A DNA stretch of 64,000 bases, taken from Pogonophryne albipinna. Its lineage: Eukaryota > Chordata > Actinopteri > Perciformes > Artedidraconidae. The stretch covers positions 13,071,087 through 13,135,086 of the forward strand of contig CM053256.1 of the NCBI GenBank assembly GCA_028583405.1, in the 5' to 3' direction. Below, piece by piece: positions 12,415-22,775 of the stretch (its first letter is position 1; every line of letters begins with the position of its first letter). The notes under the pieces are model-generated. The model was not told the origin of the DNA. It did not search any database and saw only the letters and a list, made by a program, of their open reading frames with translations. Position numbers and translations under genes: made by a program.

Positions 12415-12938
12415 AGAGATCAACTAGCAGGTTTTTCAAAGACGAAGATAATTTGTATGTTTGATGGTTATTTATGTGCAACTGTAGGGCAGCACATCTT
12501 ATTGCATTAAGTAATGAGCATCTGCCATGAGACACATCAAATATATATTTAAAAAACTAATATTCACCACAACTCTTAACTTTTGGCTTGGGTAGTGTTT
12601 GCTACATACACTGTACAGCGGAAGAAAAAACGCGCCTTGAAGACATGTCTCTGCCTTTATATAAATATGACACTGTGAAACCGTTATATCTATTTTTGAA
12701 ATCTACACAGGAAGAGAGTAGGTGATGCGTGGCACACCAATGATCCGAAGTGTGAAACTTAGCAGACACTAAACTCTAATGACAATAAGAGTGCTGCTTG
12801 AGTGCATCAATTTAGGATAAATGGTGAATAAACAGCTAAACAATTCCTGATTTGCAGGACATCTTCTTCCAAAGAGACATAAAAGACCCATCAAAACGTA
12901 GCACCATGGTTGTTTTGTTATTCACTGGAAAACAAAAA
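12415..12938. repeat. 524-bp copy of kmt2b 3' flank sequence
   Basis: This block matches 23894-24417 in the same orientation with only about seven small differences that I could count, so roughly 98 percent identity. The other copy lies in the 3'UTR region of kmt2b. I see no terminal repeats or target duplication, so it does not look like a standard mobile element. See also the adjacent 12942-12967 segment. Confidence 0.9.
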
Positions 12939-12941
12939 TAT

Positions 12942-12967
12942 GACATATGCTTGCGGCCTTCCACGGA
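12942..12967. pseudogene. Possible fragment of kmt2b last exon
   Basis: Immediately after the 524-bp copy, a 25-base stretch containing ATGCTTGCGGCCTTC matches kmt2b SET-exon sequence near 25237-25263, with one gap and one mismatch. Its order and strand agree with the neighbouring copy if about 0.8 kb were deleted between them. The match is short and may be chance. Confidence 0.4.
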
Positions 12968-13120
12968 AGAAAAAATGCGTCAAATGAAACCAAAAATGGT
13001 ATGTTGCTATAAACCACTGGGGTGAACAGAAACATATGTTGGGGGACCCTTAAAGTTCATATGTAATTAATAATCTGATGATATACCTGGCTTTGACTTC
13101 TACTATTATTGATTACTCAC

Positions 13121-13187
13121 CTGTGGCCTCAACGATACCCTCCAAGTTCATGATTATCTTAATTTGTTGATGCTGAGGGCTCAGTTC
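13121..13187 (-). CDS. Orphan exon-like segment, 67 bp
   Basis: On the minus strand a pyrimidine-rich acceptor ending CTCTCTAG is followed by 67 open bases and a consensus donor GTGAGT. The frame reads ELSPQHQQIKIIMNLEGIVE and then AT. No partner exon was found nearby, and I do not recognise the protein. It could be an exon of a gene reaching into the gap or beyond, a decayed exon, or a chance open stretch. Confidence 0.35.
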
Positions 13188-13239
13188 CTAGAGAGGACAG
13201 TTAAAGTCAATATTTTGCTGACTGAGTGTCAAGATCATG

Positions 13240-13850
13240 GACAGGATTTGAGCTGAAATGAAGCAAGATCTAGTAAATCCTTTTGGTGCAAGAGGCGGCT
13301 TTCAGGGGAGCTGAACACTCCCCCCCGACACCAGTGAACATCCAGGGAGCAGACATTGAGATTGTGAAATCTTACAAATACCTGGGTGTTCATCTGAACA
13401 ATAAACTGGACTGACAATTCTGCTGCTCTGTACAAGAAGGGACAGAGCAGACTTTTTCTGCTGAGGAGACTGAGGTCTTTCGGGGTGCAGGGGGCACTCC
13501 TTCAGACCTTCTTTGACTCTGTTGTGGCATCAGCCATTTTCTATGGTGTGGCCTGCTGGGGCAGCAGCATCTCGGCTGCTGACAGGAAGAGACTGAACAG
13601 ACTGGTAAGGAAGGCCAGCTCTGTCCTGGGGAGTCCTCTGGACACTGTGGAGGTGGTGGGAGACAGGAGAATGGCAGCCAAGCTGTCCTCCCTGCTGGAC
13701 AATATGTCCCACCCCCTCCAGGACACCCTGTCCTCACTGTGCAGCTCCTTCAGCGACAGGATGCTGCACCCCCGCTGTCTCACGGAGAGATACCGCAGGT
13801 CCTTCCTTCCTGCAGCGGTCAGACGTTACAACCAGCACTGCCCCTAGTAG
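13240..13850 (+). mobile_element. LINE (L2/CR1-like) 3' fragment
   Basis: The translation contains YKYLGVHLNNKLD, then after a frame break RLFLLRRLRSFGV, and then a frame ending PAAVRRYNQHCP at 13847. These are typical of the reverse-transcriptase C-terminal region of fish L2/CR1-type LINEs. The element is 5'-truncated and has at least one frameshift near 13415, so it is inactive. The frame at 13485-13847 is its longest intact piece. Confidence 0.82.
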
Positions 13851-14018
13851 ACCCTCCTACACACACCACAACACAGACTATAACCAGGGGTGCACATAAC
13901 TTTTTTGCCCTGGTTCTCAAAGGAGCACCTGGAGATGTTGCTTGGTGCTCATCCTTAAAATGAAATAAACCGTAACTTTTGAGGGGGTCTTGACTTTATT
14001 TGCCAGACACACGACACT

Positions 14019-14111
14019 GAACACACATGCAGAGGTGAACACAGAACACACATGCAGAGGTGAACACAGAACACACATGCAGAGGTGAACACAGAACACA
14101 CATGCAGAGGT
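14019..14111. repeat. 25-bp minisatellite, about 3.7 copies
   Basis: Units beginning at 14019, 14044, 14069 and 14094 share ACACACATGCAGAGG and are nearly identical. The last unit is partial. Confidence 0.9.
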
Positions 14112-16090
14112 TGGAACAGTTAGTTCAAATTATGTAATGCCAGGTTTCTCCTTCTCAGTTGCTTCATTTTCTTCATTTAGCCTATAATATTTGCATCAGC
14201 CTTTTCCAGATTGTATACAAAACATATAAAACATAAAAACATGGTTTCATCGAGTTAACCAATGCATATTTGTGATACAATCAAGATCAAATTAAGTGTT
14301 TGACAAAACCCCAAATCACTGCCTTACATTTATCATGCCGATTTCAAAGTGAATTATATCTCCCAAAAGTGTGTATGGGTGACGATTTCGTCACCCATAG
14401 ATTCCGGTTTGCAGGGCCTTCATCTTCCATGTCCCATCCTTGGAGGCCCTTGGAGGCCCCATGTCTGGCTCCTATGCTTCCAATAGATCCAGGGGACCCT
14501 TTGTTCCCAATGTTGAGGTCTCGTATTGCATCAGGATGCATAAGAGAAATTCAAAAGCAAGAAACAAGAGCAGCAGAGAATGAGTGTTATCGTCTAGGTT
14601 ACAAGGTTATTGCATTGATTTAAGTCACACGGGATATATTACACCCTGGCCAGCAGGAGGAGCACTTAGCTCCTTAAAATAAATACAAGCTTGTTTATAG
14701 TTCTTTAAACACATTGCTTTAACCCAAAATAACACCCACTTGTTACAAACAATACAACTCTGATGGTATTTTTAAAATATAGCTTTACAAACATATGGTT
14801 TAAATACAAACCATGAGTAATATTTCTACAGCTGTTTGTAGAAAGAAATAGCATATTTGGAGCTAAGCGCTATCATCCAGCTGTAGTTAACTCCATCTGT
14901 GTTTTGGTTTACAGTAAAGAATACAAAGGTTATCCAAAAGCATTACCAGACAGTACATTCAATGTTTGGACATACTCCACTTAAAGCTTGTGTTTTACTA
15001 AATAAGGGAGCAGACAAAGTTTCAGTATGAATACACTGACTTTAAAAGGTCAGTTTCACATCAAAGTGCAGTAGGTTCAAATTAGGCTTTTGTGGCCTTC
15101 AGGAACGAACCATTTGAAAGGTTAAACTCGACCATGACATGCATTCAGCAGTGTGTGTTCTTCAGACACTTCCCCAAAAATGTGATGAATATTTTCCTAT
15201 GACTAAAAGTTTTTGAAAGTAGCATGTTAGTTGAGGAACATATTGTACATAAGTCAGCACATAAATCATCATTCAAAGTCACTGTTTTGAGATTAATGCA
15301 ACACTTTTTTGCAAGTCCATACTTCTTATATTTAAGACTATTATTCAACGAGGAATTCCGTTTCTGAATCATTTTATTCATCATTCGGTGACAATTCTTA
15401 TGTCTCCATACGGTTCATTGAAGTTTTTATTTAAAATGGGGAAAAAAGAACCGGATTTCTATTTACTTTAACCGAGAATAGCTGGAACAACCAAAAACAT
15501 TTGAACATTTCCAGCCTTTCTGTAATTACAAGGGTACTTCAGAAATGTATTGTTGTACTTTCATGAAATTACGAGAAAGTAAAACGTAAAATACTGGTAA
15601 AAAATTAAAGCAGCAGACACTGAGATATTGTGAGATGTAGTCCCTAGTGGGGGTCCAGCTAAACACCCAAATATGATACTTTGTAACATTTCCGAGGCTT
15701 GATAAATGGCCACATCTTTCAAACCGCACACCTTCAGTTCGTGACAGTCATGGCTTATACTAGCTAGGGGGAAATGACAGTAAAGGGAATTTAAGAAGAG
15801 ATGGCCGAAGAGAGGGACAAAGATGCAGAATGTTACAGTTACACCATACAGTCAATGAGTAATGGTTTATGTCTTAACATTACAGTCTCCATGACCAAGC
15901 TGAGAACACAAAAACACAAAAATAACAGTTTTTTACACCTTGCTGGAAACGTCATTTTGATCTCTCTGTCTGTAAACACAAACTGAGTAAGATTGACATT
16001 AAAGTTGACTTTGACACACACTCACACACAACACAAACTTCTTTTTTTTGTCGCTGCTGAGTTTTTCACAAAATAATTAAAAAGTAAACC
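14112..16090. other. Non-coding stretch upstream of igflr1
   Basis: No supported exon was found. It contains a perfect 12-bp inverted repeat (14374-14385 with 14388-14399). The minus strand at 14420-14530 reads with Gly-X-Y-like spacing, but no splice structure supports a collagen exon. The missing signal-peptide exon and promoter of igflr1 probably lie in this interval. Confidence 0.5.
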
Positions 16091-19000
16091 ATGATGGAGA
16101 CATGTTGTTCTTTTTTGAGGAACAATAATCGGACCTCTACCACCGACGAGTTGCTGCACTTACTTCAAAGTTCTGCAAACACTCTGGGGTGGGTGGGTCT
16201 TTGTCTAGACTCTAGAGCAAAACCCTATCTGCATTCAGACTTGTGTGTTGGACGAATAGGCGTTATGTGTACTCACCGCTTGTTGCACTCTGATAAATGC
16301 AATTATACAACCTACTGGGATAGGCCTACACGAACATGCGTGTCGTGTCCTATAAAACCAGGTATGTATTATTTTGTATAATGTTTGTATTTATATTCTA
16401 TCATACTGTATGCTCTTATTTTGCTATTTTTACGACCAAGGATACCAAGTCACACCGAACTGTGGAAAAGATGACGAAGGATCAACACACGAAGTCGGCA
16501 ACACGCTGTGCAAAGAAAATACTTTTAATGATGGAAGCAGCGCATGTTGTCGACCCTGTGCTTCATGTCGACCCGGGTTTAGAGAGTCGAGTCCGTGCAC
16601 GTCAACTACTGACATCCAGTGCGAAGATCCAGGGTAAGAAGAGTTTGATAATGTAACCAGGATAAATTAGAATACAGTCGATATGACTTTAAAAGGGAAA
16701 ATGACATTTACTTTGCGCTCGAGCCTACTCCAGTAGCCTAAATACGAACTGTTAGACACATCACGCACCTACCACGTAGCGGGACCATAGAGCGGGACAC
16801 ATCATACCATTAAAGACCGCGTTGTGTTTTCACAACAAATAGCCTAAAAAACAGTAGCCTATAAGAAAAAAAAAGAATTTGGCAGAGCTGAGAGAAGCAG
16901 GGGCGGTTCTAGGGGGGGGGGGCAACCAAGGATCCTCCTGTGGCCCCCCTCCAAAAAATAGGTTACAATATTATGATTTAAAGGAACTAAATCAAATCAG
17001 AGACCTGGCTTTACAGTGGAGATTAAACTGTTCATTACCTTATAAAAGCAAATACTGTTTATGTTTTTTAATTAAATTGTCACTTAACCTCTTCTACACA
17101 GCACCCCCGATACCGGGGGGAGAAATGCGTCATCTGCAGGAAACAGCGTCTGAGGGCATCTTAATATTCAATAAACTATGAATGTTTTATATCCATGTAA
17201 CGGGAAGAAACTCAGCTAACTGATCTTTTTTTTTTTTAAACCCACAAAGCTAGCGCCAAGCCTCTGAATTAGCTATGAGCGAAACAATCTTAAGGCCGTT
17301 AGCACAAAACTCTAGCTACACTGATCGATATACTTATTGGATCTGCACAAACAAGTTTAGATAACATCCTGAGAGTCCAAAGATTATAGAAATATAAGGA
17401 TCATCACTGAGCGATCTGAACTTGTGACAGGGGAAGCAAATACAGACAACACACGAGTAGCTTTAGGTTGCAAAACACGGAGATATGCTCACCTTAGCTG
17501 TTATTCTGATCAAAAGTCGTGTTCAATGGCATTAAAATGAGAAAAGACGCGGTTGAAGGTTAATCCATAGGTTATAGCAATGTGTCTGTCACTTTGAAAA
17601 AATTATTGATAATCCATAATTTCATTTTTATGCAAAAATCGGAGAAGAAGAATTAGCTGCTAATGGTAGCCACCAGAGGTTAGCGCTGTGCGGTAAGCTG
17701 TGTGTGTATGGGGGACTTTCCCTCGATTCCATTGGCTCTGACGGTTAGAAAGAGATGTCAATCAGCAAAATCGACCAATGGGGGCCAGAGGAAAATCCAC
17801 CCAAATGACCCCAGAAGTGGGTTTTTTGTTGCTAAACCTCTCTAAAAATGTCAAATGTCACTTGTTTTGCATCAATCTTGATACAGGGTACTTATTATAT
17901 GTTGTACTTTGGATTCCTAAAGCTTTTAGTCTACCTTACCATCATCCAAGGGTAGTTTTCACTATAAGTAAAAAATAATTTTTGGATGGACACTATAATT
18001 TACAGTTTTTTACTATGTTCAATCTGAATTTTCTTTAAAATAAAAAACATCTATATTGATTCTGACTTTTCTACATCCAACTCACAGGTTTATCATTACT
18101 TTGAGAAAAAAGATTATTAATTTAACCCTTTTAGAAGGGAAGATATGGTCATTTGTTCTGGGAATGTCATTTTCGAGCCTGAGACCTGAAAAACAGGCTC
18201 AGTGCTTAACAGGTTAAAGTTACTAAAACAAATACTCTAAATGAAAAAACTACTGAAACAAAGGACTGTAACTTAAATTTACCAAAACAAACACCTTTAC
18301 AAAAACAAATACCAATTACTGTATTTTATGTTTATTTTACAAAATTACTTTATATACTGTCTTTGTCTTTTTAACCCAGTTTTATTGTGCCCCTCTCATG
18401 AAATAACTGGCCCCAGCCTGGCCACCCCCCCCCAGTAACATTGGTCTAGAACCGCCACTGAGAAGTATACTCAGATCTTGTACTTAAGTTAAAGTAGAAG
18501 TACCAGATTGTAGGAATACTCTGTTAAAAGTCCTATATTCAAAATGTTACTCGAGTAAAAGTACAAAAGTATTAGCATCAAAATATACATAAAGTACCCA
18601 AAGTAAAAGTACTCCTTCTGCAAATTGGTCCATTTCAGAATAATATATATTATATGCTTTGATTATAATTATTGATGAATTAAAGTGTTATCAAAGCTCT
18701 TAAAGGTGCAGCTAGTTTTAATTAGTTGATTATATTTCACATCATTAATCCAAATCTGTAAAGTAACTAAAGGTATTAGATAAGTAAAAGTACACTATTT
18801 ACCTCTGAATTGTAGTGGAGTACAGGTACAAAGTATAGCATAAAATGGAAATACTTAAGTTAAGTACAAGTTTATCAAAATTGTACTTAAGTACAATACT
18901 TGAGTAGATGTACTTAGTTACTTTACACCACTGTTCTATTGCTTTTTTTTATTTATCTAGAAGCGGAACGACCGGAGTTCCTGTCACAGTAAGTAAACTG

Positions 19001-22000
19001 TCTGTAAGCATTAGTATTGGTATTACTAATGCCGTTATTAATTGATTGGTGTACATAATCCCAGTTTCTATTTTCCTCCTCAGGTACCAACATCGAAGCA
19101 TGTTTCAACTTTTCTCAGCATTAAACCAACGGTAATCCATGTGGTCTCTTTTTCCCTTTACCCTATTAAAGTGTGAAGAACAGGCCAAGTAGGGGAAACT
19201 GGGGACTGTTGCAACAAGTCCTATTCGTCCAGTCAGAAACATGCTGTAGTGATGACACTCACACTGTAGATGCTCAGTCAGGCCCTCCAACCACCAAGAA
19301 AGCAACACTTACATTGTATATGTGCTGCTGAATTTATTGAAAATAAGTAGTTCTGCAGGTACGAAGTTATTCTGTCAAAGACTGTCTTGCACATGCTTAT
19401 GACAACAATATATTAAAAACAAACAGATTTGGGGTAATATAAAATATATTCAACTCAAATACAAATTTGTATTGCTTTTTCAATCTGCACAAGCCATTGT
19501 ATGGTTGATATAAGCATAGGCGGATTTTGTGGGGGGGGGGGCAGGGGGGCATCGTCCCCCCTAGTAGCTGAAATATGTTACAGCATTACTACGTCGAAAA
19601 CTGTTCCAATACAAATATTTCGTATGTCAATATTTAATAAGGTAGGACACTGGTTAATAATATTGTAGCGTGTTCAAGTAACCAAGGGATATAGTAGTTA
19701 TCAAATAAGTATAAGATGTGCACAGTTTTACAGTTATGTAATGCATTGTTGTTGGGGGGAGAGACCGCCCCTTCCATATGAGTGTGTGTGTACGACGGGC
19801 ATGGAAAAGTCCCCTCCCCTCACACACACGCTTCAAATCAAGTTGCATAAATACTTGAGCTACGTTTTTATTATAATTACTGTGAAATGTATTGTGTTTT
19901 CATCATTATTACAACAAATACACACTTGCAACTGATAGCACTGGCAATGATTTTATATTTATCAGACTATTCAAAACAAATCATGATTAAAAAAAGTAGG
20001 GACTCCACATAAGTGGGGGGACGGCGATCGCCCACGTCCATTGACCACTACACCACTGCGTAGCACCCCACGCAATAATTGGGACTGTGTATTGACGTCA
20101 GTAAAAAAGGTTTGCCCCCCCCAAGCGCAAATGTCAAACTCCGCCTATGGATATAAGGATAATTCACCAACAGAGGTTCTTACACTCAAATATATATTTG
20201 GTAAGATCTGTCATGTAATCATCTTTAAATGTGTTGGATAATAAGCACACATACAGAACGTACGTTTAATTTATATAAAAATGTGGTTTGTCTAGACCAA
20301 ATAGTCTCTAAGGTAATTGAGAGAAATGCAAAAACGTGTTGCAACCGTCCCCAGTCTGCCCTACTTGTGCGGATTGTAATGAAAGCAGCCAAATACTTAG
20401 TAATTTGTGTCAGGAAATTACCTCTCTTATTAGAATATTTCAGGCACTTTACAAAAAAAGAATTCCAAATTCCATATGCTTTTTAAAAAAAAATAAGCTT
20501 ACAAGAATAGCAAAGCCATTAAATGTTCCTTTAAAGTAAATTGTGTGTATAGTTGAGAGTAACATGGTTTCGGGTGTGATTTTATCTTTAGTCTGGGTTA
20601 GAGATGACTTCACCCAAACATGTTACTGTTTCATTTCAGACTCAGATAAACGAAGGCGGTACTTTCCCACCCAGTCCTGGCGCACCGATGTGTAAGCAAG
20701 CCCACTCTTGATTATGGAGCAAGACACATTTTATTTGTTTCTCTAAAAAAAAATTGTTTCTATTTCTGCAGGGGCCGTACCGTTAGTCATCCTAATTTCC
20801 ATCACAATTGTTGTGATCTGCGCTTGTCTTATCTTCAGGAAGCGGAAAAGAGGTGTGCATATTGAGAGATAATGTTTGAAAAAGATAAATAAGCATTCAA
20901 GTGGAAATCAAGTTCCTCAGTTGTAGTCAATTGAGGGTCTTGGAAAACACCAACATCCGTCAAGCAAATATTGTTTTGATCCCCCCACAATGTTTTCATC
21001 TTGTGGTGGTTCTGGCTTTGATCATAACTGTTTATTTCATGCTTGTGTTTAACACAGGACAGCAGACAGTGTTGAGTTACAGAAGAAGATCTTCCTTCGT
21101 CAATGCAGGGTTCGCCCCCCTGTCTGCTCCAACTGGTAACAATGATCAGGAGGGCCTCCTCAGTGAGTGGAAATTACAATTTTAATCTGTCTGTGACATT
21201 CATAAGATCAAGGGTTATCAGTAATGTGTACATAATAATGAGTACATCATTATCTGCTGGAAGAGTATCGATGAGTATGGCCCACTGAACAGCAGATAGT
21301 TGTAGAAGAAGTACTGAGATATTTTTCTTAAGTAAAAGTAGCAAAACTACATTTAAAAATATATTAAAAAGTTTAAGTCCTGCACTCAAAAGCTTGATTA
21401 GGTAAATTATAAGCATTGGCATAAGAATATACTTAAAGTATCTGTGTATCACGCCCAGCTCCAAGATTTTCAAGATTTTTTCAAAGCTGCTGTGTGGACG
21501 TACCGTGAGGGAAACTTCTGAAGCAATTGGAAACCGGACTCAGAGAGACACGGGGAGAGATGGAGCTTTGATGGCAAACACTGATGGTTTATTTATTATT
21601 TACACAGCCTATAAAGGTTCAGGTCATTTTAATTACTATGTGTACTGCTACTGCATATCTTAACCTATAATATCAAAGTTCATTTCACTATCTTTTGTAT
21701 GTGGTAATAATATGTAAATTAAAGTAATTAAAGCTGTCGGGTGAATGTAGTGGAGTAAAAGGTACAATATTGGCAGTAGTAGATGTAAAGTAGCATAAAA
21801 TGGATATACTTTTCTAAAGTAAAAGTACCTCAAACTTTGACTTAAGTACAGTACTTGAGTAATTACACCCTATCATTTTCCTGTTCAGGTCCCAACATCC
21901 TGTCAGCACCTTTACAAACTGTGCTGGACAACCTGGATGTGTTGGAAGAGCTGGTGATATTGCTGGATCCAGAGAGCCATGGAGTTAAAACCACCAAACA

Positions 22001-22214
22001 TCTGGCGTCTCACTGCTCCTTCCCCGCCACCTGGATCACTTACACCTACTCCATGAAGGAGAGCAAGAGCCCGCTGAAAGCCGTGTTGGAGGGGGTCACC
22101 TGCAGGCACCCCGACTGGACAGTGGGGCACCTGGCTAAGCTGCTCGGACATATGAAGCGCTACGATGCCATCGCTGTTCTCGCTAAACTTGAACTGAACG
22201 TGATAGAGATGTAA
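16091..22214 (+). CDS. igflr1: IGF-like family receptor 1 (TNFR-like membrane receptor)
   Basis: This is a single-pass receptor with a cysteine-rich TNFR-like ectodomain. In human, IGFLR1 binds IGFL1. The exons I derive are 16091-16361, 16441-16633, 18961-18988, 19084-19131, 20640-20691, 20772-20852, 21058-21162 and 21889-22214. They stay in frame and give 367 residues against 355 in human. Exons 1-2 carry the cysteine pairs (CVSC, CCRPCASC). Exon 6 encodes one hydrophobic helix followed by RKRKR. Exon 8 holds the conserved C-terminal death-like domain (DVLEELVILLDPES, SPLKAVLEGV). The start is uncertain: the frame from 16091 has no signal peptide, so the true first exon is probably further upstream and part of the first 60 residues is not real. 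Conservation of the C-terminal domain and the neighbour kmt2b both support the call. Confidence 0.9.
16898..18460. mobile_element. hAT-like element, about 1.56 kb, in igflr1 intron 2
   Basis: The ends are CAGGGGCGGTTCTAG and CTAGAACCGCCACTG, about 15 bp inverted. Only AGAAG is directly repeated on both sides (16893-16897 and 18461-18465), so the duplication is degenerate or my edge is off. Guanine and cytosine runs lie just inside both ends. No transposase frame is visible. Confidence 0.7.
18462..18931 (+). repeat. Teleost AAGTA-rich dispersed repeat, igflr1 intron 2
   Basis: The sequence is dense in TACTTAAGTA and AAGTAAAAGTA motifs and ends TTACTTTACACCACTG, the recognisable edge of a common fish non-autonomous DNA repeat. 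It abuts the hAT-like element on its left. Confidence 0.7.
19515..20149. mobile_element. hAT-like element, 635 bp, igflr1 intron 4
   Basis: The ends are CATAGGCGGATTTT and AAACTCCGCCTATG. They are flanked by the exact 8-bp duplication GATATAAG at 19507-19514 and 20150-20157. Long G and C runs lie inside the ends. No transposase is present. Confidence 0.88.
21293..21870 (+). repeat. Degenerate AAGTA-rich dispersed repeat, igflr1 intron 7
   Basis: This is a second, more diverged copy of the family at 18462-18931. It has AAGTAAAAGTA near the left edge and ACTTGAGTAATTACACC near the right. It sits directly upstream of the last igflr1 exon. The sequence in the middle (about 21450-21600) differs and may be a later insertion. 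Confidence 0.55.
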
Positions 22215-22239
22215 CATTCCTTCCACCATAGTACTAGGA

Positions 22240-22420
22240 GCAGTGAGTAGCTGTTGTAATTGTATTGAGCAATTGGGAGTGTCCGGTGCTTTGCTCTAGG
22301 GCACCACGGCAGGGCCCAGGAGGTGAACTGGGACATCTCCAAGTACCAGTCTACACTCCATATTTTAAGTCTTTACGGGGACTTGAACCAGCGACCCTAC
22401 CGCTCACAGTCTAAGCCGGA
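22240..22420 (-). repeat. tRNA-derived SINE fragment in igflr1 3'UTR
   Basis: Read on the minus strand it begins with a tRNA-like head containing a B-box match, GGTTCAAGTCC. It continues with CCTAGAGCAAAGCAC and CCCAATTGCTC, resembling the conserved body of common fish SINEs. It lies just past the igflr1 stop codon, antisense to the transcript. Confidence 0.6.
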
Positions 22421-22731
22421 CAGTTATGACTCCAGAGTTTGGGCTTTCTGCGATCATTACTGAAAAAGCTCCAACATGTAATCCAATCTGAGGTTGGTCT
22501 GAGTAAGCATACTCAGACCAACCTATCCTGTTATGTCTTTATTCTTTCAATATTTTTTTTGGGGTAAAAAATATGAATTTATTTTCAAAATACCAACATT
22601 TCTTCTTGTAAAAGTAAGACTTCATTCACGAAACCTCAGATTCTTTGTTTTTTATTCTAACAGTGGCCTTTATACATTCTGAAAACAGTGTATTGCTTTT
22701 CATCATTCTTTTTTCTACTTTAACCTTTTCA

Positions 22732-22737
22732 AATAAA
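22732..22737 (+). terminator. igflr1 polyadenylation signal
   Basis: AATAAA lies 518 bases past the igflr1 stop codon. It is the last such signal before the opposite-strand signal of kmt2b. Confidence 0.65.
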
Positions 22738-22769
22738 AAAATAGAAATGTATTCAAACATCTTAACATC

Positions 22770-22775
22770 TTTATT
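22770..22775 (-). terminator. Likely kmt2b distal polyadenylation signal
   Basis: TTTATT on the plus strand is AATAAA on the minus strand. It would give kmt2b a 3'UTR of about 2.3 kb. Nearer alternative signals cannot be excluded. Confidence 0.45.

Noticed and set aside
22240..22420. A functional tRNA gene on the minus strand
   Set aside because: Only a B-box-like head is present without a foldable cloverleaf, and the downstream body matches SINE sequence.
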